Assembly: GCA_016935955.1 (NCBI GenBank)
Contig: JAFGPY010000061.1
Coordinates: 1 to 10,170 of the forward strand
DNA from: Planctomycetota bacterium
Lineage (GTDB): Bacteria; Planctomycetota; Phycisphaerae; FEN-1346; JAACEH01
Direction: 5' to 3'
Length of the DNA stretch: 10,170 bases
The number at the start of each line of letters is the position of its first letter. Position 1 is the stretch's first letter. This document shows positions 1-6,335 of this stretch, in pieces. A model generated the notes under the pieces. It made no database searches, had not been told where the DNA came from, and saw only the letters and a list, made by a program, of their open reading frames with translations. The position numbers were made by a program, and so were the translations under genes.

Positions 1-13
1 AATACGCTTCCAT
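1..13 (-). CDS. Start of an unidentified gene, running off the left edge (partial)
   Basis: Only four codons (Met-Glu-Ala-Tyr) and one further base are in the window, so the product cannot be identified. The call rests on the start context. On the minus strand an ATG (13-11) is preceded, 7 bases away, by AGGAGGTGA, a near-perfect complement to the 16S rRNA 3' end. It lies on the same strand as the kinase/regulator pair but 359 bases beyond the regulator's stop, so it is probably a separate transcription unit. A chance match is possible because nothing more of the reading frame is visible. Confidence 0.5.
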
Positions 14-17
14 GCCC

Positions 18-26
18 TCACCTCCT
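18..26 (-). promoter_or_regulatory. Strong Shine-Dalgarno sequence for the left-edge gene
   Basis: The minus strand reads AGGAGGTGA, then GAGGGC, then ATG; counted from the GGAGG core the spacing is 7 bases. This is the best ribosome-binding site in the window and is the main evidence for the partial gene at 1-13. Confidence 0.55.
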
Positions 27-59
27 GGCACAGAAGCCTACCAACTCCTCTCACATCGC

Positions 60-87
60 GCTAGATAAAAACGCAAACCGCTCTAGC
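60..87. repeat. Inverted repeat GCTAGA/TCTAGC
   Basis: Two perfect 6-base arms lie at 60-65 and 82-87 around a 16-base spacer, about 50 bases upstream of the left-edge gene's start. The position would suit an operator or leader hairpin for that gene. Arms this short can arise by chance. Confidence 0.25.
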
Positions 88-109
88 AGGGACCACCAAC
101 TCGTGCCCG

Positions 110-140
110 ACTCCGCCAGTGCTGGGAACGGCAGAGTTTT
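110..140 (+). terminator. Weak stem-loop with a short T tract
   Basis: ACTCCGCC (110-117) pairs with GGCAGAGT (130-137) across a 12-base loop, with one C-A mismatch on the plus strand (a G-U wobble on the minus strand). TTTT follows at 137-140. The orientation is plus, with no plus-strand gene ending nearby. On the minus strand, where a terminator for the regulator transcript would be useful, the stem is intact but no U tract follows. It is a weak candidate. Confidence 0.2.
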
Positions 141-372
141 CTGGTGAAAGGGCAGCAACTCCGAATGTCGATCAGGTCCAGCTGGTGCAGTGCTCGGGTC
201 CCGATCTCTCTACTCGTCTGAATTGTAGGAGCAAAGCTCGTGCCGGTTGTGTTAGATTGCCGTTGACGTGGCGTAACGTGTTGGCTTGCAGGTAGATGTG
301 GTTTTGCTGTTTCCCGCATGGACGCTGGACGCCTGGCGTGGCTCTGCACAGGCTTTGGCCGATGCTGCACCG

Positions 373-1800
373 CTACTGTGCATTGTCGGCGTCGAGGCCG
401 AACTGGCGGACCTTATTCCTGAGGGTGTTACGATGCAGGCCCAGACGTGCAGCCGCGGCCGACTGGTTGCCGTTACATTCCTGGAGCACTCTTTGGAGCA
501 GGGTCCGCTCCAGGGGCTCCATGGCGGCTTGGTACATGTTACGGTTGTCGGTGCAGGCCAGCGACAGATACCGCTCGAGGGCCTTCTCGAGGTCGCTCGC
601 GGCGCGTGCAGCCGATTGCGCGTCGGGCCGGCGAAGCGATTCCGGCAGATGCCCCGGCAGGATAGGACCGTTGCCCGACATCAGGGCGGCATGCTCGATG
701 GCGTTACGCAGTTCGCGGACGTTGCCGGGCCAGAGGTAATTGGTCAACACCTCGGCCGTCTCCGCACTGACCAGCGGCGGCGCCTCGCCGGGCGGAGTCA
801 ATTGGCCCAGGAAGTGGCGGGCCAGCGGCAGGATGTCCTCGCGCCGCTGCGAGAGGGGCGGCAAGGTGATGCGGATGACGGCCAGCCGATAGAACAGGTC
901 CTCGCGGAACTGCCCGACTTCGATGGCCTGGGTCAGGTCGCGGTTCGTGGCCGCAATGATGCGCACGTCGAGTTCCTTCGACTGCACCGAGCCCAGCCGC
1001 TCGATGGTGTGCGAGTCGAGGAACCGCAGCAGCTTGACCTGCACGGCCAGCGGCAGGTCGCCGATCTCGTCGAGCATTAGCGTGCCGCCGTCGGCTGACT
1101 CGAAGCGTCCGGGCTTGTCGGCGTCGGCGCCGCTGAAGGCCCCGCGGACATAGCCGAACAGTTCGCTCTCGACGAGGCTTTCGGGCAGGGCGCCGCAGTT
1201 GACCGCCACGAACGGCTTGTCGCAGCGCGGGCTGTGGTTGTGAATGGCCCGGGCCGCCATCTCCTTGCCAGTTCCCGTGTCGCCGAGAATGAGGACCGTG
1301 GAGTCGGCCAAGGCTGCGCGGCCGATCCGCTTGTAGACCTCCTGCATGGGGGCCGACGCGCCGACAAGTTGCGGCCGGTCGCAGGCCGTCGTCTCGTCGC
1401 TCGCCGCCGCGGGGCCGCGCGCTATGGCCGCACGTTGGGCCAGCGCCTGACCGACGAGGTCGGCCGCATGGTCCAGGTCGAGCGGTTTGACCAGGTAGTC
1501 AAAGGCCTTGTTGCGGATGGCACGCGTGACGGTCTCCAGCGATCCGTAGGCCGTGATGACGATGATCATCGACTGGCTGTCCTGCTCGCGCAGCCGTTCG
1601 AGCACGTCCAGTCCGCTCATGTCGCCGAGGCGGACATCCAGGAAGACCACGTCGGGACGTACCTCACCGTAACGGGCCAGCCCTTCGGCCCCGGTGGCCG
1701 CAACGGTCACGGCGAAGCCGCGGCTCTCGAAGTAGCGGCGGAAGGCGAAGCAGATCGATTCCTCATCGTCAATCACGAGAATCCGTTTGGGATCGCTCAT
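373..1800 (-). CDS. Sigma-54-dependent response regulator (NtrC family)
   Basis: This 475-residue protein has the full three-domain NtrC layout. The receiver (about 6-120) has acidic residues D11/D12, phospho-acceptor D55, T83 and K105. The AAA+ domain (about 143-375) has Walker A GDTGTGKE (173-180), Walker B LMLDEIGD (D244/E245), an ATNRDL sensor and the WPGNVREL motif. A Fis-type helix-turn-helix occupies about 430-469. On phosphorylation by its kinase it should oligomerise, hydrolyse ATP and open sigma-54 RNA polymerase promoters. The sigma-54 contact loop, usually GAFTGA, reads GAFSGA (220-225), a conservative change. The ATG (1800-1798) overlaps the kinase stop as ATGA, with GGAG seven bases upstream inside the kinase gene, so translation is probably coupled. 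The stop is TAG at 375-373. The family is certain; the target genes are unknown. The divergent operon is a natural candidate, though no clear -24/-12 promoter was found there. Confidence 0.95.
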   Translation of the reverse strand: MSDPKRILVIDDEESICFAFRRYFESRGFAVTVAATGAEGLARYGEVRPDVVFLDVRLGDMSGLDVLERLREQDSQSMIIVITAYGSLETVTRAIRNKAFDYLVKPLDLDHAADLVGQALAQRAAIARGPAAASDETTACDRPQLVGASAPMQEVYKRIGRAALADSTVLILGDTGTGKEMAARAIHNHSPRCDKPFVAVNCGALPESLVESELFGYVRGAFSGADADKPGRFESADGGTLMLDEIGDLPLAVQVKLLRFLDSHTIERLGSVQSKELDVRIIAATNRDLTQAIEVGQFREDLFYRLAVIRITLPPLSQRREDILPLARHFLGQLTPPGEAPPLVSAETAEVLTNYLWPGNVRELRNAIEHAALMSGNGPILPGHLPESLRRPDAQSAARAASDLEKALERYLSLACTDNRNMYQAAMEPLERTLLQRVLQECNGNQSAAAARLGLHRNTLRNKVRQFGLDADNAQ

Positions 1801-3248
1801 TCACGTGCTCCAGGCAAGACTAACCAGAACGTGCTGCCGCGGTCGGACGACTCGTAGCCGATCCGGCCTCCGTGCTGCTGGATGATCGTGCGGCAGACGT
1901 GGAGTCCGAGTCCCGTGCCCCCGCGCTTGCCGGTGACGAATGGCTCGAAGATGTCCACGCCCTCTGGCACGCGGACGCCGCCGCCCGTGTCGGTTACGGC
2001 CAGCCGCACGCCGTCCTCGCAACCCTCGACGGTCAGGCCCAGTGTGCCGCCGGTCGGCATGGCGTCGATCGCGTTGAGGGCCAGGTTCAGAATCACTTGC
2101 CGCACCTTGGCGGCGTCGGCCGCAGCCGCTAAGGCGGCGCGGTCGTAGCGACGCTCGACGGTGATCGATGCGTGGCGGCAGCGGCCGTTCAGCAGAGATA
2201 CGACCGAGTCGGCCAGTTCGTCAAGGCGTATTGCCGGCGGGGCGTGCATAGTGCTCGGCGGCGCGTCGTCGCGGACGGCCAGGTCCAGAAGTTCCTTCAG
2301 GTAGGCCTCCATGCGATCGATCTCGCGACGGATGATGTCGAGGCTTTCGTCCTGGAGGTTGTGGCGGGCCAGCTCGTCGGCCAGCACGCGGGCGTTCATC
2401 TTGATGCCGCTGAGCGGATTGCGAAGCTCGTGGGCCAGGGAGGCCGACATCTGGCCGAGCGTGGCCATGCGGGCCGAGCGAGCCAGGCGGCTGCGGGCCT
2501 CGGCCAGTTGGGCCATCAAGCGGTCGTACGACTCAGTCAGCCGCCCGATCTCGCGCGGCCCCCGGGACGCCGTCGGGCCGCCGCCGGATGACGGCGAACC
2601 GGAGGAGGACGACAACTCGGAGGCCAGCAGGGAGTCGAGTTCCATCTCCTCGGCGGCGCGGCTGAGACGGTCCATGCGTGCGGCCAGTTGCCGCAAGGGC
2701 CGCGTGATCGAGTGCGACCACCAGACCGACAGCACGGTGGCCAGGGCCACGGCGGCAACGGTCAGCAGGGCGATCGTCCGGGCGGCGCGGGCCTTGGCCG
2801 ACGTGATACGCTGGACGGGCACCAGCAGGCAGAGCCGCGTGGCTTCTCCGCCGGCGAGGTTTCCGGTTGGCGGGAGGGTGGCCACGGCCATGCGGTAGCT
2901 CTTGCCGGCAAGGACGACGTGTTGGGGCAACGGGCTGTGGGCGAACTGCGACAGCAGCTCGTCGCGCTCCGCGGCGGCAAGACTGCCGGCCGTAATCTCG
3001 CGGCGGTCCGCCGGGCCTGCGGCCGCCTCGTCGCCGAGCATCAGGGCCACCTTCTTGAGCAGATCGTCGGTCAGCGGCCACTTGTTCTCGCTGATCTGGG
3101 TGGCCACGTCGACGACGGCTTCGTCCACGAGCTTGCGTTCGATCTCACGCCCGGCGACCTCGATGCCCAGCCAGCCGACGACCAGTCCCAGGCCCGCCAC
3201 GAGCAGGTTCGTTGCCATCAGCATTCTTGTGCGAATCGACCACCGCAT
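1797..3248 (-). CDS. Membrane sensor histidine kinase (NtrB/ZraS-like), partner of the regulator
   Basis: This 483-residue inner-membrane kinase has a short basic N-terminus, TM1 (about 12-30), an extracytoplasmic sensing region (about 31-155), TM2 (about 158-176), HAMP (about 178-250), a dimerisation domain with phospho-accepting H273 in LAHELRNPL, and a catalytic domain. The catalytic motifs are N392 in LNAIDA, D420 in DTGGGV, the F box FEPF (434-437) and GGTGLGL (443-449). All residues for autophosphorylation are present. I chose the ATG at 3248: TM1 follows at once and GAGGG lies 8 bases upstream. An in-frame GTG at 3359 would add 37 residues of non-conserved appearance. A Ser/Gly-rich segment (about 211-230) enlarges the HAMP connector. 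The sensing region shows no domain I can name, so the signal is unknown. It overlaps the regulator gene by 4 bases. Confidence 0.93.
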   Translation of the reverse strand: MRWSIRTRMLMATNLLVAGLGLVVGWLGIEVAGREIERKLVDEAVVDVATQISENKWPLTDDLLKKVALMLGDEAAAGPADRREITAGSLAAAERDELLSQFAHSPLPQHVVLAGKSYRMAVATLPPTGNLAGGEATRLCLLVPVQRITSAKARAARTIALLTVAAVALATVLSVWWSHSITRPLRQLAARMDRLSRAAEEMELDSLLASELSSSSGSPSSGGGPTASRGPREIGRLTESYDRLMAQLAEARSRLARSARMATLGQMSASLAHELRNPLSGIKMNARVLADELARHNLQDESLDIIRREIDRMEAYLKELLDLAVRDDAPPSTMHAPPAIRLDELADSVVSLLNGRCRHASITVERRYDRAALAAAADAAKVRQVILNLALNAIDAMPTGGTLGLTVEGCEDGVRLAVTDTGGGVRVPEGVDIFEPFVTGKRGGTGLGLHVCRTIIQQHGGRIGYESSDRGSTFWLVLPGARE

Positions 3249-3256
3249 GCAGACAG

Positions 3257-3261
3257 CCCTC
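3257..3261 (-). promoter_or_regulatory. Ribosome-binding site deciding the kinase start
   Basis: GAGGG on the minus strand lies 8 bases before the ATG at 3248-3246. Together with the transmembrane helix beginning about 11 residues later, it favours this start over the upstream GTG at 3359-3357. Confidence 0.55.
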
Positions 3262-3409
3262 GTCCGGACAGAGCAACGCCAACCGGTAAGAGTCTCCCGA
3301 AAAGCGGCCAACAAGGCCACAAAAAAATCGTTGCGACCGTTTGCCGGGTCGGGCTGCACCGGCGTCTAAAGGTATGCAGCCGCTGTGGGAGGCGGTTTTG
3401 TCTTGCGTT

Positions 3410-3426
3410 GGGTACGGGTTTACCCG
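3410..3426. repeat. Nested inverted repeats overlapping the putative -35 box
   Basis: CGGGT (3415-3419) and ACCCG (3422-3426) form a perfect palindrome around TT. A second pair, GGGTA (3410-3414) and TACCC (3421-3425), is nested with it. The elements overlap the candidate -35 hexamer, a typical place for an operator. No known regulator motif is recognised. Confidence 0.35.
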
Positions 3427-3448
3427 AAAATGACATGGCGGTTAAAAT
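3419..3448 (+). promoter_or_regulatory. Candidate sigma-70-type promoter for the operon
   Basis: TTTACC (3419-3424; 4 of 6 to TTGACA) is followed after 18 bases by TAAAAT (3443-3448; 5 of 6 to TATAAT). Transcription would start near 3455, giving a leader of about 110 bases before the ATG at 3566. Consensus rules from other phyla may not hold in this organism. Confidence 0.35.
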
Positions 3449-3553
3449 GGGTGGTGTCATCTCGTGCGATTCAGCGTCGGCCGAGTCGTTGTCGGCTGTT
3501 TCTGGCCGTGCCGTGATCGCGCGCATCCCTGTGACGTCCCGGGCGCACGGCCC

Positions 3554-3560
3554 AAGGGGG
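3554..3560 (+). promoter_or_regulatory. Ribosome-binding site deciding the first operon gene's start
   Basis: AAGGGGG lies 5 bases before the ATG at 3566-3568. It supports that start over the in-frame GTG at 3464, whose 34 extra residues look non-coding. Confidence 0.6.
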
Positions 3561-3565
3561 CAATC

Positions 3566-5269
3566 ATGGAAGAGGCTTTCCGGCGGAGACTGCACCAGGC
3601 CCGGATGCGGCACGATCTAGGTCGACTGCTCAGCCAACTGGCCGACGCCTTCTTGGCGGCTGGCGCGGCGGTGCTGGCGGCCGTGGTGATTGGCAGAGCC
3701 ACAAGCGTGGAGTTGTTGACGCGGCCGGTCATCGCCACGGCTGCAGGGCTGCTCGTGGCGGTGGTCGGCGTTCGCTGGTACCTCACGCGGCCGAGCCTGA
3801 TGCGCGTGGCCCTGATGATCGACGAGCGGCTGGCCCTGCACGAGCGGTTCAGCACGACCCTGGCCCTGGTCGGGGCCGAGGGGCCCTTCGTTGCAGCCGT
3901 TCGCCACGAGGCCTGTGCACGGGCCGCATCGGTGGACCCCGCCAGATCGTTCCCCATCAAGCTGACGCGCCGTTGGGTACACACGACGTGCTGCTGGGCG
4001 GCTGCGGCCGCGGCCTTCTGGTTCATGCCGGCCTTCGACCTGCTGGGCTATCGCGCCGACGCCGAGCAGAAAGCAGCCGAACTGATACGTCTGGAAGATG
4101 CCAGGACCGAGATCAAGACGGCGACCACGAAGGTCGAGAAGGTGACCTCGGGGCTGAAGATTCCCGAGGTGGCCGGCGATCTGCAGAAGCTCGGCGAAAT
4201 GCAGGAAGGCCTGAAGCCTTCGGAGTTCCGCCGCCAGGCCATTCGGCAACTGACCGACATCAGCGACAAGCTCAAGAAGATCAACGACGGCGAGAAGGGC
4301 GAGACGCAACGCACCCTGAAGGAGATGATGAAGCAACTCCGCTCCGGGCAGCAGGGCTTCGCTGACGATCTGGCCAAGGCCCTGCAGAAGGGCGACTTCT
4401 CCAAGGCGGCCGAACTGGCCAAGGAACTCCAGAAGAAGCTGGCCAACGGCAACCTGTCGGAAGCCGAGCGAAAGGCGCTCGCCGAGAAGCTGAAGGACTT
4501 GGCTGAGCAGCTTGAGAAGCTGGCCGCCAATCAGGACGAACTCGAGAAGGCTCTCAAGGAGGCCGGTCTCGACAAGAAGCTGGCCGGTCTCAGCGAGAAG
4601 GACCTGCTGAAGAAGCTCAAGGAAGCGGGCCTGACCGAGGAGCAGATCAAGAAGCTCATGGAGAAGGCCAAGGCCTGCAACAACGCCGGCAAGCTCTGCA
4701 AGTCGCTGGGCAAGGCATGCAGCGGATGCTGTCCGGGAATGGGCAGTTCGTCCCTGTCGCCCGAGGGGCTTGCGGCCCTGGCCGAAGAGTTGAACGACCT
4801 GGATGCTCTGGCGGCCGAGATGGCCGGGCTTGAAGCGGCCCTGAACGAGATCGAGGCCAATATCGCTTGTTTGGGGAAGGGCCAGTGCAACGGCAGTGGC
4901 CAGGGGCTCTGCATGGGACAGGGGAAGGGGCCCTGGGCGCCCGGCGAGTGCGACAAGTTCGGCCGAGGCAGCGGCGGGCCGGGCCATGGCGGCGGGCCCG
5001 TCGATACGGCCGAGGGCGGGCAGGTGAATACGCAGGGCACGCGGGTGCAGAACGTGGACAAGAGCGGGCCGGTCATCGGCACGTGGCGGGCGCGGGTCGA
5101 GCAGGTTCGCGGCGAGGCCTCCAAGGAAGCCGCCTCCACCGTCCAGGCGGCCAAGGATTCCGCGGCCGAGGCGATCAGCGAGAACCGCATTCCGGCGCGA
5201 TACCAGACGTCGGTCAAGCAGTACTTCGACAACCTGCAGGGCACTGGAGAAGACAAGGACCATGAGTGA
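3566..5269 (+). CDS. DUF4175-like membrane protein with a long coiled coil and Cys/Gly-rich segment
   Basis: This 567-residue protein starts at the ATG with a good Shine-Dalgarno. The basic N-terminus is followed by TM1 (about 25-43), TM2 (about 54-73), a loop with an IDERLALHERFSTTLAL stretch (85-101), and TM3 (about 139-158). Positive charges before TM1, after TM2 and before TM3 put the large C-terminal part outside the cytoplasm. Residues about 165-370 are a Lys/Glu/Leu/Ala coiled coil, with LKEAGL repeated at 330-335 and 351-356. Residues 371-462 hold nine cysteines in a Gly-rich setting. A tail ending with IPARYQTSVKQYFDNL resembles the closing motif of large planctomycete proteins that neighbour MoxR/BatA-type genes. 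The DUF4175 link is from memory of that N-terminal pattern and is only moderately sure; no enzymatic motif is seen. The stop overlaps the next gene by 8 bases. It may be a scaffold for the envelope proteins encoded downstream, which is inference. Confidence 0.8.
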   Translation: MEEAFRRRLHQARMRHDLGRLLSQLADAFLAAGAAVLAAVVIGRATSVELLTRPVIATAAGLLVAVVGVRWYLTRPSLMRVALMIDERLALHERFSTTLALVGAEGPFVAAVRHEACARAASVDPARSFPIKLTRRWVHTTCCWAAAAAAFWFMPAFDLLGYRADAEQKAAELIRLEDARTEIKTATTKVEKVTSGLKIPEVAGDLQKLGEMQEGLKPSEFRRQAIRQLTDISDKLKKINDGEKGETQRTLKEMMKQLRSGQQGFADDLAKALQKGDFSKAAELAKELQKKLANGNLSEAERKALAEKLKDLAEQLEKLAANQDELEKALKEAGLDKKLAGLSEKDLLKKLKEAGLTEEQIKKLMEKAKACNNAGKLCKSLGKACSGCCPGMGSSSLSPEGLAALAEELNDLDALAAEMAGLEAALNEIEANIACLGKGQCNGSGQGLCMGQGKGPWAPGECDKFGRGSGGPGHGGGPVDTAEGGQVNTQGTRVQNVDKSGPVIGTWRARVEQVRGEASKEAASTVQAAKDSAAEAISENRIPARYQTSVKQYFDNLQGTGEDKDHE

Positions 5270-6335
5270 GCACCACGAAGCCGGCCGACGCGCCGAGCGT
5301 CACGCTTGGACGGTCGTTCTGTCGTCATTGGCCGCAGTGCTTGTGGCGGGCCTGACGGTGCTGGCCGTCGGCTGCCGCAAGGAGGCCGATCCCGCGGGCG
5401 AGGAGAACGTGGTTGTGCTGTATTGCTCGGCCGATCAGGAGGTCTCCGAACCGATCGTCGCCGAGTTCCAACGCCGAACGGGCATCAAGGTCCAGGCTCG
5501 CTATGACACCGAGGCCGCCAAGACGGTCGGCCTGGTGCAGCGGCTGCGGGCCGAGGCTGGTCGCCCGGTGGCCGATGTCTTCTGGTCGAACGAGGTCTTC
5601 CACACCATTCGCCTGGCCCGCGAGGGGCTGTTGCAGCCGTATGATTTCGCGGGCAAGGCTGCATGGCCGCCGCAATTTGTCGGCGAGAAGGGGCTGTGGC
5701 ACGGCTTCGCGCCGCGGGCTCGCGTCGTGGTGTACAACACAAGCCGCGTCGGCGAGGACGAGGCGCCGCAGCGCATCGAGGACCTGCTGGAAGCGAAGTG
5801 GAAGGGACGCATGGTCATGGCCGAACCGCAGTTTGGAACCACGGGCGGTCACGTGGCCAGTTGGTTCGTTCTCTATGGGCCCGAGCGGGCGAAGGAGATG
5901 CTTCGGACGCTCAAGGCCAACGAGGTCCGCCTCGTGGCCGGCAACAGCACGGTGGTGCGGATGGTTGCCCAGGGTCAGGCCGACGTCGGGCTGACCGACA
6001 CCGACGACGTCTATTCCGGGCAGCGCAACGGTTGGCCCGTGGCGATGAAGTTCCTGCGTCACGGCGATGGCGGGCCCTTGGCCATTCCGAACTCGGTGGC
6101 CCTGATCGCCGGCGCGCCTCACGAGGCGGCGGCCCGTCGCCTGGTGGAGTACCTGCTCAGCGAGGACGTCGAGGCCGCACTGGCCGCCAGTGATGCCCAC
6201 AACACGCCGGTGCACCCATCCGTGGCCGCTCGATTCCCGCAGTACGCGATTGCCGATCCCCTGAACGTGAACTATGGAGACGTGGCGGAGGCCGTTCCCG
6301 ATGCCATTGCCGCCGCCGGCGAAATCTTTGAATGA
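5262..6335 (+). CDS. Solute-binding lipoprotein of an AfuA/FbpA-like ABC importer
   Basis: This 357-residue periplasmic-type binding protein has a lipoprotein signal: basic n-region (R9-R13), hydrophobic core (about 16-36) and lipobox A-V-G-C38, so the mature protein is probably lipid-anchored from Cys38. The mature part starts with VVLYCSADQE (51-60) and continues with FQRRTGIKV, VADVFWSNE and VVVYNTSR (155-162), all typical of ferric-iron binding proteins (COG1840). Where iron binders usually carry a Tyr-Tyr pair, this one has LTDTDDVYSG (244-253), with a single Tyr. The ligand may therefore not be ferric iron or may be held differently. It overlaps the preceding gene by 8 bases (5262-5269) and the permease gene by 4 (ATGA at 6332-6335), so the two transport parts are co-translated. 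AAGGA lies two bases before the ATG, unusually close; GGAGA lies 11 bases before it. Confidence 0.9.
   Translation: MSEHHEAGRRAERHAWTVVLSSLAAVLVAGLTVLAVGCRKEADPAGEENVVVLYCSADQEVSEPIVAEFQRRTGIKVQARYDTEAAKTVGLVQRLRAEAGRPVADVFWSNEVFHTIRLAREGLLQPYDFAGKAAWPPQFVGEKGLWHGFAPRARVVVYNTSRVGEDEAPQRIEDLLEAKWKGRMVMAEPQFGTTGGHVASWFVLYGPERAKEMLRTLKANEVRLVAGNSTVVRMVAQGQADVGLTDTDDVYSGQRNGWPVAMKFLRHGDGGPLAIPNSVALIAGAPHEAAARRLVEYLLSEDVEAALAASDAHNTPVHPSVAARFPQYAIADPLNVNYGDVAEAVPDAIAAAGEIFE

Larger units (their letters stand above)
14..372. other. Non-coding stretch between the left-edge gene and the response regulator
   Basis: No convincing gene is seen. The one sizeable minus-strand frame here (83-370) has no family resemblance, a Pro/Arg/Gln/Ser-rich composition and no ribosome-binding site. 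The stretch looks less GC-rich than the flanking genes. It should contain the end of the kinase/regulator transcript and the promoter of the left-edge gene. It holds three small symmetric elements: GCTAGA (60-65) with TCTAGC (82-87); a stem-loop at 110-137; and the palindromes CCAGCTGG (178-185) and TCGGGTCCCGA (194-204). On the minus strand TACAAT resembles a -10 box but has no acceptable -35 partner. Confidence 0.6.
3249..3565. other. Divergent intergenic region between the two-component genes and the operon
   Basis: This 317-base region must carry the promoters for both the leftward kinase/regulator pair and the rightward operon. It contains a plus-strand sigma-70-like promoter candidate (3419-3448), nested inverted repeats (3410-3426), a second inverted repeat GCCGG (3343-3347)/CCGGC (3359-3363), and a seven-base A run (3321-3327). 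Searching both strands by eye for GG-N10-GC with TGGCAC/TTGC character gave no acceptable sigma-54 promoter. No leftward sigma-70 promoter was convincing. The frames that extend the flanking genes into it (GTG starts at 3359 and 3464) do not look coding. Confidence 0.55.

Noticed and set aside
270..300. TGGCG...TTGGC as a sigma-54 -24/-12 promoter
   Set aside because: The GG and GC pairs are 12 bases apart rather than the required 10.
83..370. A 95-codon minus-strand frame after the regulator gene
   Set aside because: No Shine-Dalgarno, biased composition and no similarity to any family I know; better read as non-coding.
3307..3327. GGCC-AACAA-GGCC stem near a seven-base A run, as a terminator
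   Set aside because: On the plus strand the run is A, not T; on the minus strand the T run comes before the stem. The stem is only four pairs.
3249..3359. N-terminal extension of the kinase from GTG 3359
   Set aside because: The extra 37 residues precede a normal kinase N-terminus; the ATG at 3248 has GAGGG at good spacing and TM1 directly after.
3464..3565. N-terminal extension of the coiled-coil protein from GTG 3464
   Set aside because: AAGGGGG five bases before ATG 3566 marks the start; the extension overlaps probable leader sequence.
3617..5263. A 548-codon minus-strand frame opposite the coiled-coil gene
   Set aside because: Leu/Gly/Arg-rich composition produced by the complement of Lys/Glu codons; no recognisable motif or ribosome-binding site.
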